From contig CANIOW010000009.1 of the NCBI GenBank assembly GCA_947469285.1, positions 1-64,000 of the forward strand: a stretch of DNA of 64,000 bases. The letters run 5' to 3'. The stretch's first letter is position 1, and every line of letters begins with the position of its first letter. Both the position numbers and the translations under genes were made by a program. Under the pieces are notes generated by a model. It had not been told where the DNA came from, ran no database searches, and saw only the letters and a program-made list of their open reading frames with translations. Shown here in pieces: positions 36,766 through 48,514 of the stretch. This DNA comes from Gammaproteobacteria bacterium. Lineage in GTDB: Bacteria > Pseudomonadota > Gammaproteobacteria > Steroidobacterales > Steroidobacteraceae.

Positions 36766-38252
36766 ATGCACTGACACTCGACCGGTTGCTCGAGGGAATG
36801 GCCATTGCCCCAGCTCTACCTGTCCGCAACCTCTGGATGGACAGTCGGCAGATCGGCGCGGGCGATGCCTTTGTGGCGCTATCGGGCGGGCATACCCATG
36901 GGTTTGCTCACGTCGCCGCGGCGGTATCACAAGGGGCAGTGGCCGTACTCTGTGAGGCCGCAGAGCTTGCCGCCGCACCGACGCTACCGCCGCAGGTGGT
37001 GCTGGTGCCAGTGCCTGGCCTGCGCGGACACCTAGGTGAGCTGGCTTCCCGCGCTGCTCAGGCCGCTACAGTGCTCGACGTGGTGGGTGTCACCGGAACG
37101 AATGGCAAGACGACCGTTACCTGGCTGTTGGCCGCGGCACTGGAGAAATGCCATCGCCCTGCCGCCTACGCAGGAACGCTAGGCGCTGGGCGGCCTGGCG
37201 CTATCGTGCCGGGCACGCACACCACACCTGACGTGTTCTCGGTCCACGCCCAGCTCGCAGGGTTTGTGGCTGCTGGAGCTGGCACTGCAGCGATCGAAGT
37301 GTCCTCCCATGCGCTGGATCAAGATCGGGTGGCGGGGGTGCGATTCAAGGTCGCTGCATTCACGCATCTGACGCGAGACCATCTGGATTACCACCAGACG
37401 TTTGCTGCTTACGGCGCCGCCAAGGCACGTTTGTTCCGCTGGCCAGGGCTTGAACACGCCGTCTTAAATGTCGGCGATGCGTTCGTGCGCACTTTGGTGG
37501 CGAAATTAGATCCTGCCGTGAAGCTCACCACAATTGATGCCACGCCGGGTGAGGTGATTCCTCACGCGCCCTCTTGGGTGCAGGTTAAAACACTGACGCC
37601 CCAGCCGCATGGCTTGACAGTAGTATTTACAACCCATGCAGGTACCGCCGAAATCACCGCGCCACTGATCGGGCGCTTCAACGCCGAAAACCTAGCGATG
37701 GTGCTCGGCGTGCTGTTGGCGCTGGGTATACCGCTACAGCAAGCCGCAGCAGCCCTTCGGGATTGCCGTCCACCGCCCGGTCGGATGGAAGTGGTGCCGG
37801 TGATTGAAGGCACGGGCCCCTTGGTGTTGGTTGACTATGCCCATACCCCGGATGCTCTCGACAAGGCCCTGTCTGCTGCCAGGGAGCATTGTCACGGGGC
37901 GCTGTGGGTCGTCTTCGGCTGCGGCGGTGACCGTGATGCCGGCAAGCGACCACAAATGGGCGCCATTGCTTGCGCGTTGGCCGATCACGTCATCATTACG
38001 GACGACAACCCGCGCTCCGAGAGCAGTGTCGCCATTGCCGAGATGATTCTCGCCGGGTGCACCACCCCAGCGCAGGTAGAAGTGGTTCAGGATCGCTCCG
38101 CTGCCATTACCAGCGCGGTGCAGCGTGCAGCTACCGGTGACCTTGTGCTCATTGCGGGCAAGGGCCATGAGACGACCCAGACCATTGGCGCGCAGGTCAT
38201 GCCCTTCAGTGATATTGCCGTGGCTGCCGCGGCGTGTAGGCGGGCGGCATGA
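36762..38252 (+). CDS. murE: UDP-MurNAc-tripeptide synthetase MurE
   Basis: Adds the third stem residue to UDP-MurNAc-L-Ala-D-Glu. The ATP motif GTNGKTT (about 112-118) and DNPR (415-418) are visible; DNPR marks enzymes that use meso-diaminopimelate, so the wall should be of the A1-gamma type. 496 residues. Overlaps ftsI and murF by 4 bp. Confidence 0.96.
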   Translation: MNALTLDRLLEGMAIAPALPVRNLWMDSRQIGAGDAFVALSGGHTHGFAHVAAAVSQGAVAVLCEAAELAAAPTLPPQVVLVPVPGLRGHLGELASRAAQAATVLDVVGVTGTNGKTTVTWLLAAALEKCHRPAAYAGTLGAGRPGAIVPGTHTTPDVFSVHAQLAGFVAAGAGTAAIEVSSHALDQDRVAGVRFKVAAFTHLTRDHLDYHQTFAAYGAAKARLFRWPGLEHAVLNVGDAFVRTLVAKLDPAVKLTTIDATPGEVIPHAPSWVQVKTLTPQPHGLTVVFTTHAGTAEITAPLIGRFNAENLAMVLGVLLALGIPLQQAAAALRDCRPPPGRMEVVPVIEGTGPLVLVDYAHTPDALDKALSAAREHCHGALWVVFGCGGDRDAGKRPQMGAIACALADHVIITDDNPRSESSVAIAEMILAGCTTPAQVEVVQDRSAAITSAVQRAATGDLVLIAGKGHETTQTIGAQVMPFSDIAVAAAACRRAA

Positions 38253-39634
38253 ACCGTACGCTCGCCGGATTTGCGCATGATGCAGGTGGTCAGTTGCACG
38301 GCGCCGACAGCCCCTACAGTGTGGCGTGCATCGACAGCCGGAAACTGGCATCTGGCGCCTTATTTTTCGCATTGCACGGCGAAACGATCGACGGGCACCA
38401 ATTTGTCGCCGCAGCCGCTGCGCGTGGTGCAGTCGGAGCGGTTGTGGAACGTCTCCTACCAGTAGCGTTGCCGCAGGTGGTGGTGCCGAAAGTGACAGTA
38501 GCGCTGCAGGCCGCAGCGAGCGCACAGCGTCAGCGCTTTAAGGCGCCGGTAGTGGCTGTTGCCGGCAGCAATGGCAAGACCACGACCAAAGAACTGGTCC
38601 GCGCCATTCTGGCGCAACGTGGGGTTGTGCATGCCACGCGCGGCAACCTCAATAACCACTTGGGGGTCCCAATGACCCTGCTCGAGCTGGACTCCGCTCA
38701 GGTGGCTGCGGTCATCGAATTGGGAGCCAATCATAGCGGAGAGGTGGCTTTGCTAACGACGCTCGCGCGTCCCGATGTTGGACTGGTGACCAATGCCGGT
38801 GCAGAACATCTTGAAGGGTTTGGCAGCCTAGAAGGCGCTGCTCGTGCAGAAGGCGAACTGTTCGCGGGTCTCGCGCCGGAGGCGACAGCAGTTCTCAACG
38901 CGGATGATCCTTTTGCTGCGCTGTGGCTGGGAATGAATCGTGCTGGGAAAACGCTCCGCTTCGGTTTTTCGCCGGAGGCCGAAGTCTGCATCCTCCACTG
39001 GCAAGAACACAGATCAGGCGTGCAGTCTTTCACCTTGCGTACCCCATCCGGAGACATCGCGGTGACCTTGCCGCTGCTGGGTCGCCACAATGCACAGAAC
39101 GCTGCCGGCGCGGCGGCTGCGGCACTTGCCGCAGGTGCCACTCATGCTGAAGTCGCCGCAGGACTTGCTACCGCAGCCCCGGTGCCAGGTCGCTTGGTGA
39201 TGCGTGCCGGCATTAACGGCTCGCAGTTGCTTGACGATACCTATAACGCAAACCCGAGCAGTGTTTCCGCGGGTCTGCAGGTTCTCGCCTCTCGAGCGGG
39301 TGATTCTTGGCTGGTGTTCGGAGAGATGGGTGAACTGGGCGAGCACGCTCCCGCGGCCCATGAAGCGGTAGGGCATGAAGCGCGTGCGGCCGGAGTGACC
39401 CGGTTATTCGCCATCGGACAGCCCGCTCGACTAACCGCGGCAGCTTTTGGCGCAGGGGCAGAGTTTTATAACGATGCGGCCTCGCTTGCGGCGTCGTTAG
39501 TGCTGGCATTGCGTAATCGCTCCCCCGGGACTGCGCTGACTGTTTACCTCAAAGGCTCGCGAGTTAATCGTCTTGAACAGGTAGTGGCGATGGTCCTTGA
39601 CGAGCCGTCACAGGAGGGAATGCATGCTGCTTGA
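38249..39634 (+). CDS. murF: UDP-MurNAc-tripeptide--D-Ala-D-Ala ligase MurF
   Basis: Adds D-Ala-D-Ala, completing the soluble pentapeptide precursor. ATP loop [11 protein letters not shown] (about 108-118), the ELGANHSGE motif and [12 protein letters not shown] are present. 461 residues (E. coli 452). Its last codons overlap the start of mraY by 11 bp. Confidence 0.96.
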   Translation: MNRTLAGFAHDAGGQLHGADSPYSVACIDSRKLASGALFFALHGETIDGHQFVAAAAARGAVGAVVERLLPVALPQVVVPKVTVALQAAASAQRQRFKAPVVAVAGSNGKTTTKELVRAILAQRGVVHATRGNLNNHLGVPMTLLELDSAQVAAVIELGANHSGEVALLTTLARPDVGLVTNAGAEHLEGFGSLEGAARAEGELFAGLAPEATAVLNADDPFAALWLGMNRAGKTLRFGFSPEAEVCILHWQEHRSGVQSFTLRTPSGDIAVTLPLLGRHNAQNAAGAAAAALAAGATHAEVAAGLATAAPVPGRLVMRAGINGSQLLDDTYNANPSSVSAGLQVLASRAGDSWLVFGEMGELGEHAPAAHEAVGHEARAAGVTRLFAIGQPARLTAAAFGAGAEFYNDAASLAASLVLALRNRSPGTALTVYLKGSRVNRLEQVVAMVLDEPSQEGMHAA

Positions 39635-40709
39635 ACTTTCTCGATGGCTGGCGCAGTACTACACGGGCTTTAACGTGTTCGGATACCTGACGTTACGCGC
39701 CATCCTGGCCGCCATTACGGCGCTGGCTATCGCCTTGCTGGTCGGTCCGTGGATGATCGATGCATTGACCCATCATCAAATTGGCCAGAACGTCCGTAGC
39801 GATGGGCCACAGACCCACCTGAAAAAGAAGGGTACGCCAACGATGGGGGGCGCGCTCATTCTGGTTGCCATGACTGTCGGAACGGTGCTGTGGTCTGATC
39901 TTCACAATCGATTTGTGTGGACAGCACTCGGGGTGACGCTGGCATTTGGCGCCGTTGGTTTTTATGACGATTACTTAAAGCTGGTGATCGGTAACAGTAA
40001 AGGCATGCCGGCACGTTGGAAGTATTTTTGGCAGAGTGTCGCCGGATTGGGGGCTGCGCTGTTCCTCGTATACAGCGGGACTGTCCCCGCGGGCACGACA
40101 CTGTATGTCCCCTTCTTTAAGAATCTGTTCCTACCCCTGGGCGTAGGTGGCTTTGTAGCGCTCAGTTATTTCGTCATCGTCGGCACGAGTAATGCGGTGA
40201 ATCTCACCGATGGCCTTGACGGTTTAGCCATCATGCCTGCGGTCATGGTGGCCGGGGCGCTCGGCGTATTTGCCTACGCATCCGGCAATGCGGTGTTCGC
40301 TCACTATCTCCTGATCCCACATATTCCAGGTAGCGGTGAGCTCTTAATATTTTGCACCACCTTAGTCGGCGCAGGTCTGGGTTTTCTCTGGTTCAACACC
40401 TACCCGGCGCAGATATTCATGGGAGATATCGGTGCGCTCGCCATCGGTAGCGCCTTAGGCATTGTGGCGGTCATCGTCCGGCAAGAAATTGTCCTGTTCA
40501 TTATGGGCGGCGTGTTTGTTCTAGAGACGGTCTCGGTGATGCTCCAAGTGGCGTCATTTCGCTTGACGGGCAAGCGTATTTTCCGCATGGCGCCTATTCA
40601 TCATCATTTTGAACTCAAGGGTTGGGCAGAGCCAAAGGTGATCGTGCGCTTTTGGATAATCACCGTGGTGTTGGTTCTGGCCGGGTTAGCGACGTTGAAG
40701 GTTCGTTGA
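39624..40709 (+). CDS. mraY: Phospho-MurNAc-pentapeptide transferase MraY
   Basis: A membrane enzyme that makes lipid I from UDP-MurNAc-pentapeptide and undecaprenyl phosphate. Ten helices are predicted; conserved pieces are KKGTPTMGG, the Asp pair in [17 protein letters not shown], and the [10 protein letters not shown] and [12 protein letters not shown] motifs. The ATG at 39624 behind AGGAGGG gives 361 residues (E. coli 360). Confidence 0.97.
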   Translation: MLLELSRWLAQYYTGFNVFGYLTLRAILAAITALAIALLVGPWMIDALTHHQIGQNVRSDGPQTHLKKKGTPTMGGALILVAMTVGTVLWSDLHNRFVWTALGVTLAFGAVGFYDDYLKLVIGNSKGMPARWKYFWQSVAGLGAALFLVYSGTVPAGTTLYVPFFKNLFLPLGVGGFVALSYFVIVGTSNAVNLTDGLDGLAIMPAVMVAGALGVFAYASGNAVFAHYLLIPHIPGSGELLIFCTTLVGAGLGFLWFNTYPAQIFMGDIGALAIGSALGIVAVIVRQEIVLFIMGGVFVLETVSVMLQVASFRLTGKRIFRMAPIHHHFELKGWAEPKVIVRFWIITVVLVLAGLATLKVR

Positions 40710-42052
40710 TGTCGGTTCCGACTAACCGATTGCTCTCCACGCTGGTCGTCGGCCTCGGTAAAAGCGGTGTGTCTGCGGTCCGCTGGCTCGTGGCGCGAGG
40801 AGTGCATGTGCGTGCGACAGACTCCCGCAGCGATCCACCGGGCTTGGCGGTGGTTGCCGCTCTGTTAGTCCCGGGTGACCTGTTTCTCGGCGGCTTATCG
40901 GTCGCCGCGCTTGAGGGTGTAGAACAAGTGCTGCTCTCCCCGGGCGTGCCGCGAACTTCAGCGCTACTGATGGAAGCGTTACGCCGTGGTTTACCGGTGA
41001 TTGGTGATGTGGAGTTGTTCGCGCGCGAGGCCGACGCCACTGGCGTGCCGATCATTGGCATTACGGGGACGAATGGCAAAAGTACCGTGACAACGCTGGT
41101 GGGCGAAATGGCCCGTGAGGCGGGCCTCGATGCCGGTGTTGGTGGCAATCTTGGGGAGCCGGTTCTGGATCTGTTGCGAGCCGGCCGGCAGTGGTATGTG
41201 GTGGAGCTGTCCAGCTACCAGTTAGAGTCTTGCCCGAGTCTGCAGTGCGCAGCGGCGACAGTGCTGAACGTCTCGCCAGATCATCTCGACCGCTATGGTT
41301 CAGTAGCGGAGTACGCTGCAGTCAAAGCCAATATCTTCACCGGCGCTGGTGTGGCTATCATTAACGCAGACGACTCGCGAGTGGTAGCCATGGTCACGCC
41401 AGGCAAGCGAATCAAGCAGTTCTCCCTGAGCGGGAACGCTGACTATTATCTGGCGCCACATGCAGGCGGCCCGTGGCTGTGGGCAGGTGGAGAGCCAGTG
41501 CTGCCTGCGTCCGCGCTGCGGATTCCTGGTCTGCATAATGCAGCAAATGCCTTGGCGGCACTGGCGCTGGCAGATGCCGTAGGCTTCCCGCGAAACGCCT
41601 CGCTGACGGTATTACAACAGTTCACCGGTCTTCCCCATCGTACCCAATGGGTCGGGGAGCGTCGGGGCGTTGTCTATATTGATGATTCCAAAGGGACGAA
41701 TGTCGGCGCAACGCTGGCGGCGGTTGCCGGCCTACCGGGTTCGCTGCTGGTGATTGCCGGTGGTGACGGTAAAGGCCAAGACTTTACGCCTTTGGCTGCG
41801 GCATTCCGCGGCAAAGTACGCAAGGCCATGTTGATTGGTCGGGATCGTGATCTCGTTGCAGCAGCGCTGGAGGGCGCCTGTGAGGTAGAGCGCTTTGAAT
41901 CCATGCCGGATGCGGTAGTGGCAGCAGCAAATTCTGCCCGATCCGGAGAGACAGTGTTGCTGTCACCTGCATGCTCCAGCCTCGATATGTTCAGTGACTA
42001 CACCCACCGCGGCCGTGTGTTTGCCGGTGCGGTGAGCGAGCTACCGGCATGA
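40709..42052 (+). CDS. murD: UDP-MurNAc-L-alanine--D-glutamate ligase MurD
   Basis: Adds D-Glu to UDP-MurNAc-L-Ala. N-terminal Rossmann motif VVGLGKSG (about 12-19), ATP loop GITGTNGKST, VELSSYQLE, NVSPDHLDRY and a C-terminal LSPACSSLDMF are intact. It starts in a TGATG overlap with mraY; 447 residues. Confidence 0.96.
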   Translation: MSVPTNRLLSTLVVGLGKSGVSAVRWLVARGVHVRATDSRSDPPGLAVVAALLVPGDLFLGGLSVAALEGVEQVLLSPGVPRTSALLMEALRRGLPVIGDVELFAREADATGVPIIGITGTNGKSTVTTLVGEMAREAGLDAGVGGNLGEPVLDLLRAGRQWYVVELSSYQLESCPSLQCAAATVLNVSPDHLDRYGSVAEYAAVKANIFTGAGVAIINADDSRVVAMVTPGKRIKQFSLSGNADYYLAPHAGGPWLWAGGEPVLPASALRIPGLHNAANALAALALADAVGFPRNASLTVLQQFTGLPHRTQWVGERRGVVYIDDSKGTNVGATLAAVAGLPGSLLVIAGGDGKGQDFTPLAAAFRGKVRKAMLIGRDRDLVAAALEGACEVERFESMPDAVVAAANSARSGETVLLSPACSSLDMFSDYTHRGRVFAGAVSELPA

Positions 42053-43311
42053 TGGCGCGCCTCCTGACTCTGCTGAAAATTCGTGGCCGGTTAGCGCCAT
42101 CTTCGCAGGCTGGGTACCGGGTTCGACCAACGCGCCTCGCCTGGGACCACGTCATTATCATCTGTACTGCTGCGCTGTTACTTATTGGTCTGGTGATGGT
42201 GGCATCTGCCTCCATCTCTATCGCCGACCATCAAAGCGGCGATCCCTTTTTCTATCTCGAAAGGCAGCTCGGTTCCGCAGCGGCGGGAGTGATCGTGGCG
42301 TGGTACCTACTGCGTGTACCCGTAGAGACTTGGGAGCGCTACGGCCTAGTGCTGTTGTTGGTGGCCTTTCTCGGGCTGGTGCTGGTGCTGGTCCCTGGCG
42401 TCGGTGCTGTGGTTAATGGTAGCCGTCGCTGGCTGCGTATCGGGTTTTTTAACTTTCAGTGGTCAGAGGCAGCGCGGATGCTGCTGCTGTTATGGCTCGC
42501 TGGCTACTTGGTCAGGCGCCAAGAAGAGGTCCGCACTACCTTGGTTGGATTTGCCAAGCCCATGGGTCTGCTGTTTATAGCTTTCATGTTGTTGTTATGT
42601 GAGCCAGACATGGGCGCTGCCGTGGTGCTCATGGGTACGGCGTTCCTGCTGACCTATCTGGCCGGTGCGCGTCTTTTGTATTGCGCAGCCTCAGTAGTGC
42701 TTGGGGGCGGGGTCATCGTGGTGGCAGTGGTCACTAGTGCATACCGTATGAAGCGGGTCACTTCTTATACCAAGCCGTTCGAGCATGCGCTGGATAGTGG
42801 CTACCAGCTGGTCGGCTCGTTAATCGCCATTGGGCGCGGTGAATTCTTTGGCGTTGGCCTGGGTGATAGTGCCATGACCACCGGCTATTTGCCTGAGGCA
42901 CATACCGATTTTGTGTTTGCTGTGCTAGCGGAAGAGTTCGGCTTTGTTGGCATTGTTGTGGTGCTGACGCTGTTCATGGTGCTGGCGCTGCGCTGTCTGC
43001 AGTTGTCGCGTCGTGCACTACTGCAAGGCAAAAAATTCCATGCCTATGTGGCTGCGGCGTTTGGTATTTGGATTGGCATGCAATCGCTGGTGAACATGGC
43101 GGTGACCATGGGCATGGTGCCGACAAAAGGGTTGACATTGCCCTTGCTGTCTTATGGGCGCAGCAGCCTGCTAGTGGTCCTCGCCTGGGTCGGTCTGATG
43201 TTGCGTATCCATCACGAAGTGGTCGGTGTCAGCCGCGCAGTTACCCGGCCTACGAATTCGCTCGGCGGGTCTGCGGGTGGTCCTGCCAGCACTAGCGAGG
43301 TGACGGCATGA
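42049..43311 (+). CDS. ftsW: Septal peptidoglycan glycosyltransferase FtsW
   Basis: A SEDS-family polymerase that makes septal glycan with FtsI. Ten helices are predicted from about residue 34; the conserved catalytic region PEAHTDFVFAVLAEEFG and the end motif GLTLPLLSYGRSSLL are present. The cytosolic N-terminus is about 30 residues. 420 residues (E. coli 414). ATGA overlap with murD. Confidence 0.96.
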   Translation: MMARLLTLLKIRGRLAPSSQAGYRVRPTRLAWDHVIIICTAALLLIGLVMVASASISIADHQSGDPFFYLERQLGSAAAGVIVAWYLLRVPVETWERYGLVLLLVAFLGLVLVLVPGVGAVVNGSRRWLRIGFFNFQWSEAARMLLLLWLAGYLVRRQEEVRTTLVGFAKPMGLLFIAFMLLLCEPDMGAAVVLMGTAFLLTYLAGARLLYCAASVVLGGGVIVVAVVTSAYRMKRVTSYTKPFEHALDSGYQLVGSLIAIGRGEFFGVGLGDSAMTTGYLPEAHTDFVFAVLAEEFGFVGIVVVLTLFMVLALRCLQLSRRALLQGKKFHAYVAAAFGIWIGMQSLVNMAVTMGMVPTKGLTLPLLSYGRSSLLVVLAWVGLMLRIHHEVVGVSRAVTRPTNSLGGSAGGPASTSEVTA

Positions 43312-44402
43312 CCGTTAGCTCGAGGCATGTGGTGGTCATGGCTGGCGGTACCGGTGGCCACGTGTTTCCTGCGCTCGCAGTGGCGGATGTGCTGCGCCAG
43401 CGTGGGTGCACGGTCAGTTGGCTGGGGACGCGAAACGGCATCGAAGCGCGTCTGGTGCCTGCCGCCGGAATTGAGGTGGACTGGATCGACATCGGTGGGC
43501 TGCGTGGAAATGGCTTGCGGGGTTGGTTGAGTGCGCCATGGCGCCTCTGGAATGCGGTACGGCAGGCGCTGCTCGCCTTGCGTCGCCGTCAGCCGGTGGT
43601 GGTGCTCGGGCTCGGTGGATTTGTCGCGGGTCCAGGGGGGCTTGCAGCGAGGTGGGCAAAGATACCGCTCGTCATTCACGAGCAAAACGCGGTGGCTGGT
43701 TTAACCAATCGTGCCTTGGCGCTCATCGCTCAGCGAGTACTGGCGGCATTCCCTACGGCATTTTCTGGCGGTCAAGCGGTGGTTACGGGTAACCCTGTGC
43801 GCACCGAGATTGCGGCATTGCCGGCACCGGCCCTGCGTTTTGCAGGTCGTAAAGGGCCGGCGCGCCTGTTCGTGTTTGGGGGCAGCCAGGGAGCACAAGT
43901 CCTCAATCGTTTGTTGCCAGCGGCGATTGGCCAGCTTGCGGTGGAAGAACGGCCATCAGTGGTCCATCAAGCCGGCCGTGGAGCGGACCGGCTGGCACAG
44001 GTCCAGGCGGCTTATGCGGCAGCGGCGGTCACCGTAGAAGTGGTGGAATTTATCGACGATATGGCGAGCGAATATGCCAAGGCCGACCTAGTGGTGTGTC
44101 GTGCAGGAGCGCTGACGGTTAGTGAGTTGGCGGCAGCCGGCGTCGGCGCGGTATTGCTGCCGCTGTCAACGGCGGTTGACGACCATCAGACCGCCAACGC
44201 ACGTTGGTTGGTTGCAGCGGGTGCTGCCCTATGCGTGGATGAGCGCAGTCTCACCGCCTCAGCCCTGGCTGATCATCTCAGACCACTGATCAGTGACGGC
44301 AGGTCCGCGTGGGAAGCCATGGCCAGCGCGGCCCGTAGCTGCGCGGTCGTAGATGCCGCGACCACAGTGGCGGATATTTGCCTTAGTGAGGCACGCGCAT
44401 GA
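43308..44402 (+). CDS. murG: Undecaprenyl-PP-MurNAc-pentapeptide GlcNAc transferase MurG
   Basis: A peripheral GT-B enzyme that makes lipid II from lipid I. The first glycine loop [15 protein letters not shown] (about 11-25), [20 protein letters not shown] and the donor-site [19 protein letters not shown] are seen. 364 residues. 4-bp overlaps with ftsW and murC. Confidence 0.97.
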   Translation: MTVSSRHVVVMAGGTGGHVFPALAVADVLRQRGCTVSWLGTRNGIEARLVPAAGIEVDWIDIGGLRGNGLRGWLSAPWRLWNAVRQALLALRRRQPVVVLGLGGFVAGPGGLAARWAKIPLVIHEQNAVAGLTNRALALIAQRVLAAFPTAFSGGQAVVTGNPVRTEIAALPAPALRFAGRKGPARLFVFGGSQGAQVLNRLLPAAIGQLAVEERPSVVHQAGRGADRLAQVQAAYAAAAVTVEVVEFIDDMASEYAKADLVVCRAGALTVSELAAAGVGAVLLPLSTAVDDHQTANARWLVAAGAALCVDERSLTASALADHLRPLISDGRSAWEAMASAARSCAVVDAATTVADICLSEARA

Positions 44403-45805
44403 AAGACCGTATGCGGCATATCCAAAGAATTCATTTCGTCGGCATCGGCGGAGCTGGGATGGGCGGCATTGCAGAAGTATTGCTAACGCAGGGTTATGCC
44501 GTGCAAGGCTCCGATCTGAAGCCCAATGCCGTGACGATCCGCCTTGAGCGTCAAGGCGCGCGCATCTTGTTGGGACACACGGCCGAGAATATTGCTGGGG
44601 TCGATGTGGTGGTGGTCTCTAGCGCCATCCAGCGTGACAATCCTGAAGTTGCAGCCGCGCTGGCGAAGCGTATACCCGTGGTTAAGCGCGCCGAAATGCT
44701 CGCAGAGCTGATGCGTTTCCGGTTTGGTATTGCCGTCGCCGGAACTCATGGAAAGACCACTACCACGAGTTTGGTCGCCAGCGTGCTTGCTGAAGGTGGG
44801 CTGGATCCGACCTTTGTCATTGGAGGTCGTCTCAAAAGTGCGGACGCCAATGCGCGCCTCGGACGTGGCAAGTACTTGGTGGCTGAGGCCGACGAAAGTG
44901 ATGCCTCCTTTATTCATCTGCAGCCAGTCATGGCGATTGTTACCAATATTGACAATGATCATTTATCGACTCATGACGGTGACTTTGAGCGTCTAAAGCA
45001 GAGTTTCGTCGACTTCCTGCTGAATCTGCCGTTTTATGGTTTGGCGGTTCTCTGCGCCGAAGACACCCACTTGCAATCGATTCGCGAAGGTCTGTCGCGG
45101 CCGTTTATTACCTACGGTATTGATGTTGAGTCGGATATTCGCGCAGTGAACATCGAGAGATGCGGGCTGCAGTCGCGCTTTTCGGTCTTGCGAGCGGGTC
45201 TGGCGCCACTCGCAGTAACGTTAAACCTGCCTGGCAGGCACAACGTGCTGAATGCACTGGCGGCGATCGCCGTGGCGACAGAGCTTGAAGTGGCGGACGA
45301 GGCCATCGTCGCGGCGCTAAACTCATTTCAGGGTATTGATCGGCGTCTGCAACAACTGGGCGATATTGTTACCTCTCGTGGCACCGTGACGCTCGTCGAT
45401 GACTACGGGCACCACCCGACCGAGGTCGCGGCAACGCTGGAAGCGGTCCGTCAGGGGTGGGCCGGGCGCCGTTTGGTGCTGGCATTCCAGCCGCACCGTT
45501 ACTCACGTACCCGTGACCTGCTGGATGATTTTGCACGTGTATTGTCGACTACCGACGTGCTGCTCGTGACGGAAGTGTATGCCGCTGGGGAAGCGCCTAT
45601 TGCAGGCGCTGATGGCCGCGCTATCTGTCGTGCAGTGCGCTCGCGTGGCCATGTCGAGCCAGTGTTTGTGCCACGCGTCGAAGAGTTGCATACCGCGTTG
45701 ATGGACCTACTACAAGACGGTGACGTGCTCGTGACCATGGGTGCGGGCCATATTGGCGCCGTGGCCCATGAGTTGCCTGTTCGCCTGATGGCAGGTGGCG
45801 TGTGA
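44399..45805 (+). CDS. murC: UDP-MurNAc--L-alanine ligase MurC
   Basis: Adds L-Ala to UDP-MurNAc. The N-terminal [14 protein letters not shown] (about 12-25), ATP loop [11 protein letters not shown] (about 115-125), EADESDASF and [10 protein letters not shown] motifs are intact. 468 residues, slightly shorter than E. coli (491). GTGA overlap with murB. Confidence 0.97.
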   Translation: MKDRMRHIQRIHFVGIGGAGMGGIAEVLLTQGYAVQGSDLKPNAVTIRLERQGARILLGHTAENIAGVDVVVVSSAIQRDNPEVAAALAKRIPVVKRAEMLAELMRFRFGIAVAGTHGKTTTTSLVASVLAEGGLDPTFVIGGRLKSADANARLGRGKYLVAEADESDASFIHLQPVMAIVTNIDNDHLSTHDGDFERLKQSFVDFLLNLPFYGLAVLCAEDTHLQSIREGLSRPFITYGIDVESDIRAVNIERCGLQSRFSVLRAGLAPLAVTLNLPGRHNVLNALAAIAVATELEVADEAIVAALNSFQGIDRRLQQLGDIVTSRGTVTLVDDYGHHPTEVAATLEAVRQGWAGRRLVLAFQPHRYSRTRDLLDDFARVLSTTDVLLVTEVYAAGEAPIAGADGRAICRAVRSRGHVEPVFVPRVEELHTALMDLLQDGDVLVTMGAGHIGAVAHELPVRLMAGGV

Positions 45806-46725
45806 CGCTACGCCGCTCCCTGTTGCCGCCGCAATTTGAATGGGCTGCAGAGTTCAACGGCCGTCTGCGGGCGGACGAGCCGATGGCGCGGCATACCTCG
45901 TGGCATGTTGGCGGCCCGGTGGACTGGTGGTTCATGCCGCGAGATCTCACCGATCTAAGATCCTTCTTGCGCGCTTTGCCGCGAGACATACCGGTGCACT
46001 GGATTGGTCTCGGTAGCAATGTCTTAGTGCGCGATGGTGGGTTGCGTGGTGCGGCGATTGCTCTGCATGGTGTTCTCACGCGCGTCGATCGATTGAGTCA
46101 AAGCGTAGTGCATTGTGAGGCGGGCGTGCCCTGTGCCCGAATCGCGAAACAATGCCTTAAATGGGGTTTGGCGCCGGCGGCTTTCTTGGCAGGGATTCCT
46201 GGCACATTGGGTGGTGCGCTGGCAATGAACGCTGGGGCGTGGGGTGGTGAAACCTGGGCGCATGTCGAAGAGGTGACGGTCGTTGGTCGTGACGGCGCCT
46301 TGCGGACACGCCAGGCAGCCGAGTATCGCTGGAGCTATCGCCAGCTGCAGGTGCCAGTCGCCGATGAGGCTTTCGTTGGCGCGCGCTTGCAGTTTTCCGC
46401 GGAGCCGAATGCCGTCTATGAAGACATGCAGGTGCTGCTCAATCGACGCCGTGAGACTCAGCCGATTGGCGAGTGGAGTTGCGGCTCCACCTTTACCAAT
46501 CCACCTGGAGACCATGCGGCGCGGTTGATTGAGGCGGCCGGATTAAAAGGCTGCCGACAGGGTGGGGCGGTTGTTTCGCAGAAACATGCCAACTTCCTTC
46601 TGAACGACGGTTCTGCAACCGCGGCGGATATCGAAACCTTGATTGAGCGTGTTCGCGCCGAAGTATTGCGCGTGCATGGCGTTGAACTGTTCACGGAAGT
46701 ACGGATCATGGGAGAGCGGGCATGA
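45802..46725 (+). CDS. murB: UDP-N-acetylenolpyruvoylglucosamine reductase MurB (short type)
   Basis: An FAD enzyme that reduces enolpyruvyl-UDP-GlcNAc to UDP-MurNAc. FAD motif [12 protein letters not shown] (about 70-81), [19 protein letters not shown], and the catalytic Ser in GSTFTNP and Glu near the C-terminus (LFTEVRIMG) are present. At 307 residues it resembles the type II (short) enzyme, not the 342-residue E. coli type I. GTG start. Confidence 0.95.
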   Translation: MTLRRSLLPPQFEWAAEFNGRLRADEPMARHTSWHVGGPVDWWFMPRDLTDLRSFLRALPRDIPVHWIGLGSNVLVRDGGLRGAAIALHGVLTRVDRLSQSVVHCEAGVPCARIAKQCLKWGLAPAAFLAGIPGTLGGALAMNAGAWGGETWAHVEEVTVVGRDGALRTRQAAEYRWSYRQLQVPVADEAFVGARLQFSAEPNAVYEDMQVLLNRRRETQPIGEWSCGSTFTNPPGDHAARLIEAAGLKGCRQGGAVVSQKHANFLLNDGSATAADIETLIERVRAEVLRVHGVELFTEVRIMGERA

Positions 46726-47696
46726 GTTTCTTGAGGGCCAGCGGCGTCGCCTTCCGCAAGATCACTGACCCGGGCGAATTTGGTCGGGTGGCAGTGTTGT
46801 ATGGCGGTGCCTCAGCTGAAAGAGCCGTCTCATTAAAAAGCGGCACCGCGGTACTCGATGCGCTCATAGAGCGTGGCGTGGATGCCCATGGCATCGATCC
46901 GTCGGAAGTGGAGCCTGCTGAGTTAGTGCGTGCCGGCTTCGACCGCGTATTTATTGTCCTCCATGGTCCCGGTGGTGAGGATGGTGCGATTCAAGGAGCC
47001 CTGGAGTGGCTCGGCCTGCCGTATACCGGCAGTGGAGTGCTCGGCTCGGCAATCGGCATGGATAAGCTGCGGACTAAACAGTTGGCTTCTGCTGCCGGCA
47101 TCAACACGCCGAAATGGTTGCCGGTGGTGGCGGGAGTCGACGCTGCGGTGGTTGCCCGTGTCTTGGGTCTGCCTCTCATCGTGAAGCCGGCAAGCCAAGG
47201 CAGTTCGGTGGGCATGACCAAGGTAACAGCGGCCAATGACATGCAGGCAGCCGTTAGCGCTGCGCTTGAACATGACCCAGTCGCTATCGCTGAAGCATGG
47301 GTGACGGGCAAGGAATACACGGTAGCCGTGTTGCAGGGCGATGCGCTGCCGGCCATTCGCATTGAAACTCCGCGGGGCTTTTACGATTACGAGGCTAAGT
47401 ATCTGTCTGATGACACGCAATATCATTGTCCTTGTGGGCTTGATGCAGTAGCCGAAGCGCAACTACGAACCCTGGCTTTACGTGCATTTGGCGCAGTGGG
47501 GTGTGCCGGTTGGGGCCGCGCCGACTTCATGATCGGGGAGGATGGGGTGCCATTACTGCTCGAGGTAAATACCGTGCCGGGCATGACCGACCACAGCCTT
47601 GTACCGATGGCCGCTCGAGCATCGGGCATCGACTTTGCGGAGTTGTGTTGGCGGGTGCTGGAGACCAGTTTTTCGCGTGAGCGGGTGAACGCCTGA
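46722..47696 (+). CDS. ddlB: D-alanine--D-alanine ligase
   Basis: An ATP-grasp ligase making D-Ala-D-Ala for Mur[15 protein letters not shown] (about 26-39), the [12 protein letters not shown] motif (usual HGxxGEDG), [12 protein letters not shown] and the C-terminal [16 protein letters not shown] with metal-binding Glu and Asn are all seen. 324 residues; the first 20 residues before the conserved core are extra compared with E. coli (306). Confidence 0.95.
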   Translation: MSFLRASGVAFRKITDPGEFGRVAVLYGGASAERAVSLKSGTAVLDALIERGVDAHGIDPSEVEPAELVRAGFDRVFIVLHGPGGEDGAIQGALEWLGLPYTGSGVLGSAIGMDKLRTKQLASAAGINTPKWLPVVAGVDAAVVARVLGLPLIVKPASQGSSVGMTKVTAANDMQAAVSAALEHDPVAIAEAWVTGKEYTVAVLQGDALPAIRIETPRGFYDYEAKYLSDDTQYHCPCGLDAVAEAQLRTLALRAFGAVGCAGWGRADFMIGEDGVPLLLEVNTVPGMTDHSLVPMAARASGIDFAELCWRVLETSFSRERVNA

Positions 47697-48514
47697 TGGA
47701 TGTAGGCGCCCTGTTCGGTCCGTTTGATCGCTGGCTGAAGCGCCGTGCGCGTCAGCGTGCTCGGCGCGCCGTGCAGGAGACGCCTTCGTCAACGATCAAC
47801 TGGGCGCGTTGGGGTTTGCATGGCGCGATTGTGACGCTGGCGTTTGCAGTGATTGGTGGATTGGTGATGGCGATGGATCGTCCAGTGCAGCACGTCTTTG
47901 TGGAAGGGACTTTCCAGCGCGTACGCGCTGGCGATGTGGAGCGTGTGGTGCGTCGCAACCTGACTGGTGGGTTCGTAACTTCCAATCTGCGCTCGTTGCG
48001 CACCCAGGTGGAATCGCTTGCTTGGGTCGATCGTGCCCGTTTGCAGCGTCGCTGGCCGAATGGCGTCGTGGTTAGCATCACGGAGCAGGTAGCCGCGGCA
48101 CGTTGGGATGCTGATGGGCTGCTGAATGCGCGTGGCGAATTGTTTGTGGTGGGAGTGCAGCATCCACCGCCAGAGTTGCCCCTGCTGGCGGGGCCTGTGG
48201 GTTCGGAATGGCAGGTGGCGCAGCGGTTTTTTTCCATTCAGTCACGACTCGCAGAGCGTGGTCTACGCGTTGCTGCAGTGCGCCTTGATGCACGTGGTGC
48301 CTGGGAGCTCGAGTTGGTGGGAGGCGTGGTCGTGCGTTTTGGCCGCCGCCAAGTGGATGAACGCATCCAACGTTTTCTGGATGTTGCAGCAGGCGTTGTT
48401 CAACCGCGAACGGCTGAAATTGCCTATGTCGATATGCGATATAGCAACGGGTTTTCAATCGGTTGGCGCACGCGTGATGCGGGTGCCACCAAGGATGGGC
48501 AGGCAGATGTCTAA
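47696..48514 (+). CDS. ftsQ: Cell division protein FtsQ
   Basis: A bitopic divisome protein. A basic cytosolic N-terminus (about 1-40) and one helix (about 42-60) precede the POTRA domain (HVFVEGTFQRVRAGDVERVV, about 67-135) and the FtsQ beta domain. 272 residues (E. coli 276). TGATG overlap with ddlB, and the ftsA start lies inside its last codons. Confidence 0.94.
   Translation: MDVGALFGPFDRWLKRRARQRARRAVQETPSSTINWARWGLHGAIVTLAFAVIGGLVMAMDRPVQHVFVEGTFQRVRAGDVERVVRRNLTGGFVTSNLRSLRTQVESLAWVDRARLQRRWPNGVVVSITEQVAAARWDADGLLNARGELFVVGVQHPPPELPLLAGPVGSEWQVAQRFFSIQSRLAERGLRVAAVRLDARGAWELELVGGVVVRFGRRQVDERIQRFLDVAAGVVQPRTAEIAYVDMRYSNGFSIGWRTRDAGATKDGQADV

Noticed and set aside
48126-48506. Upstream extension of ftsA
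   Set aside because: It lies entirely within ftsQ in another frame; FtsA begins normally at 48507.
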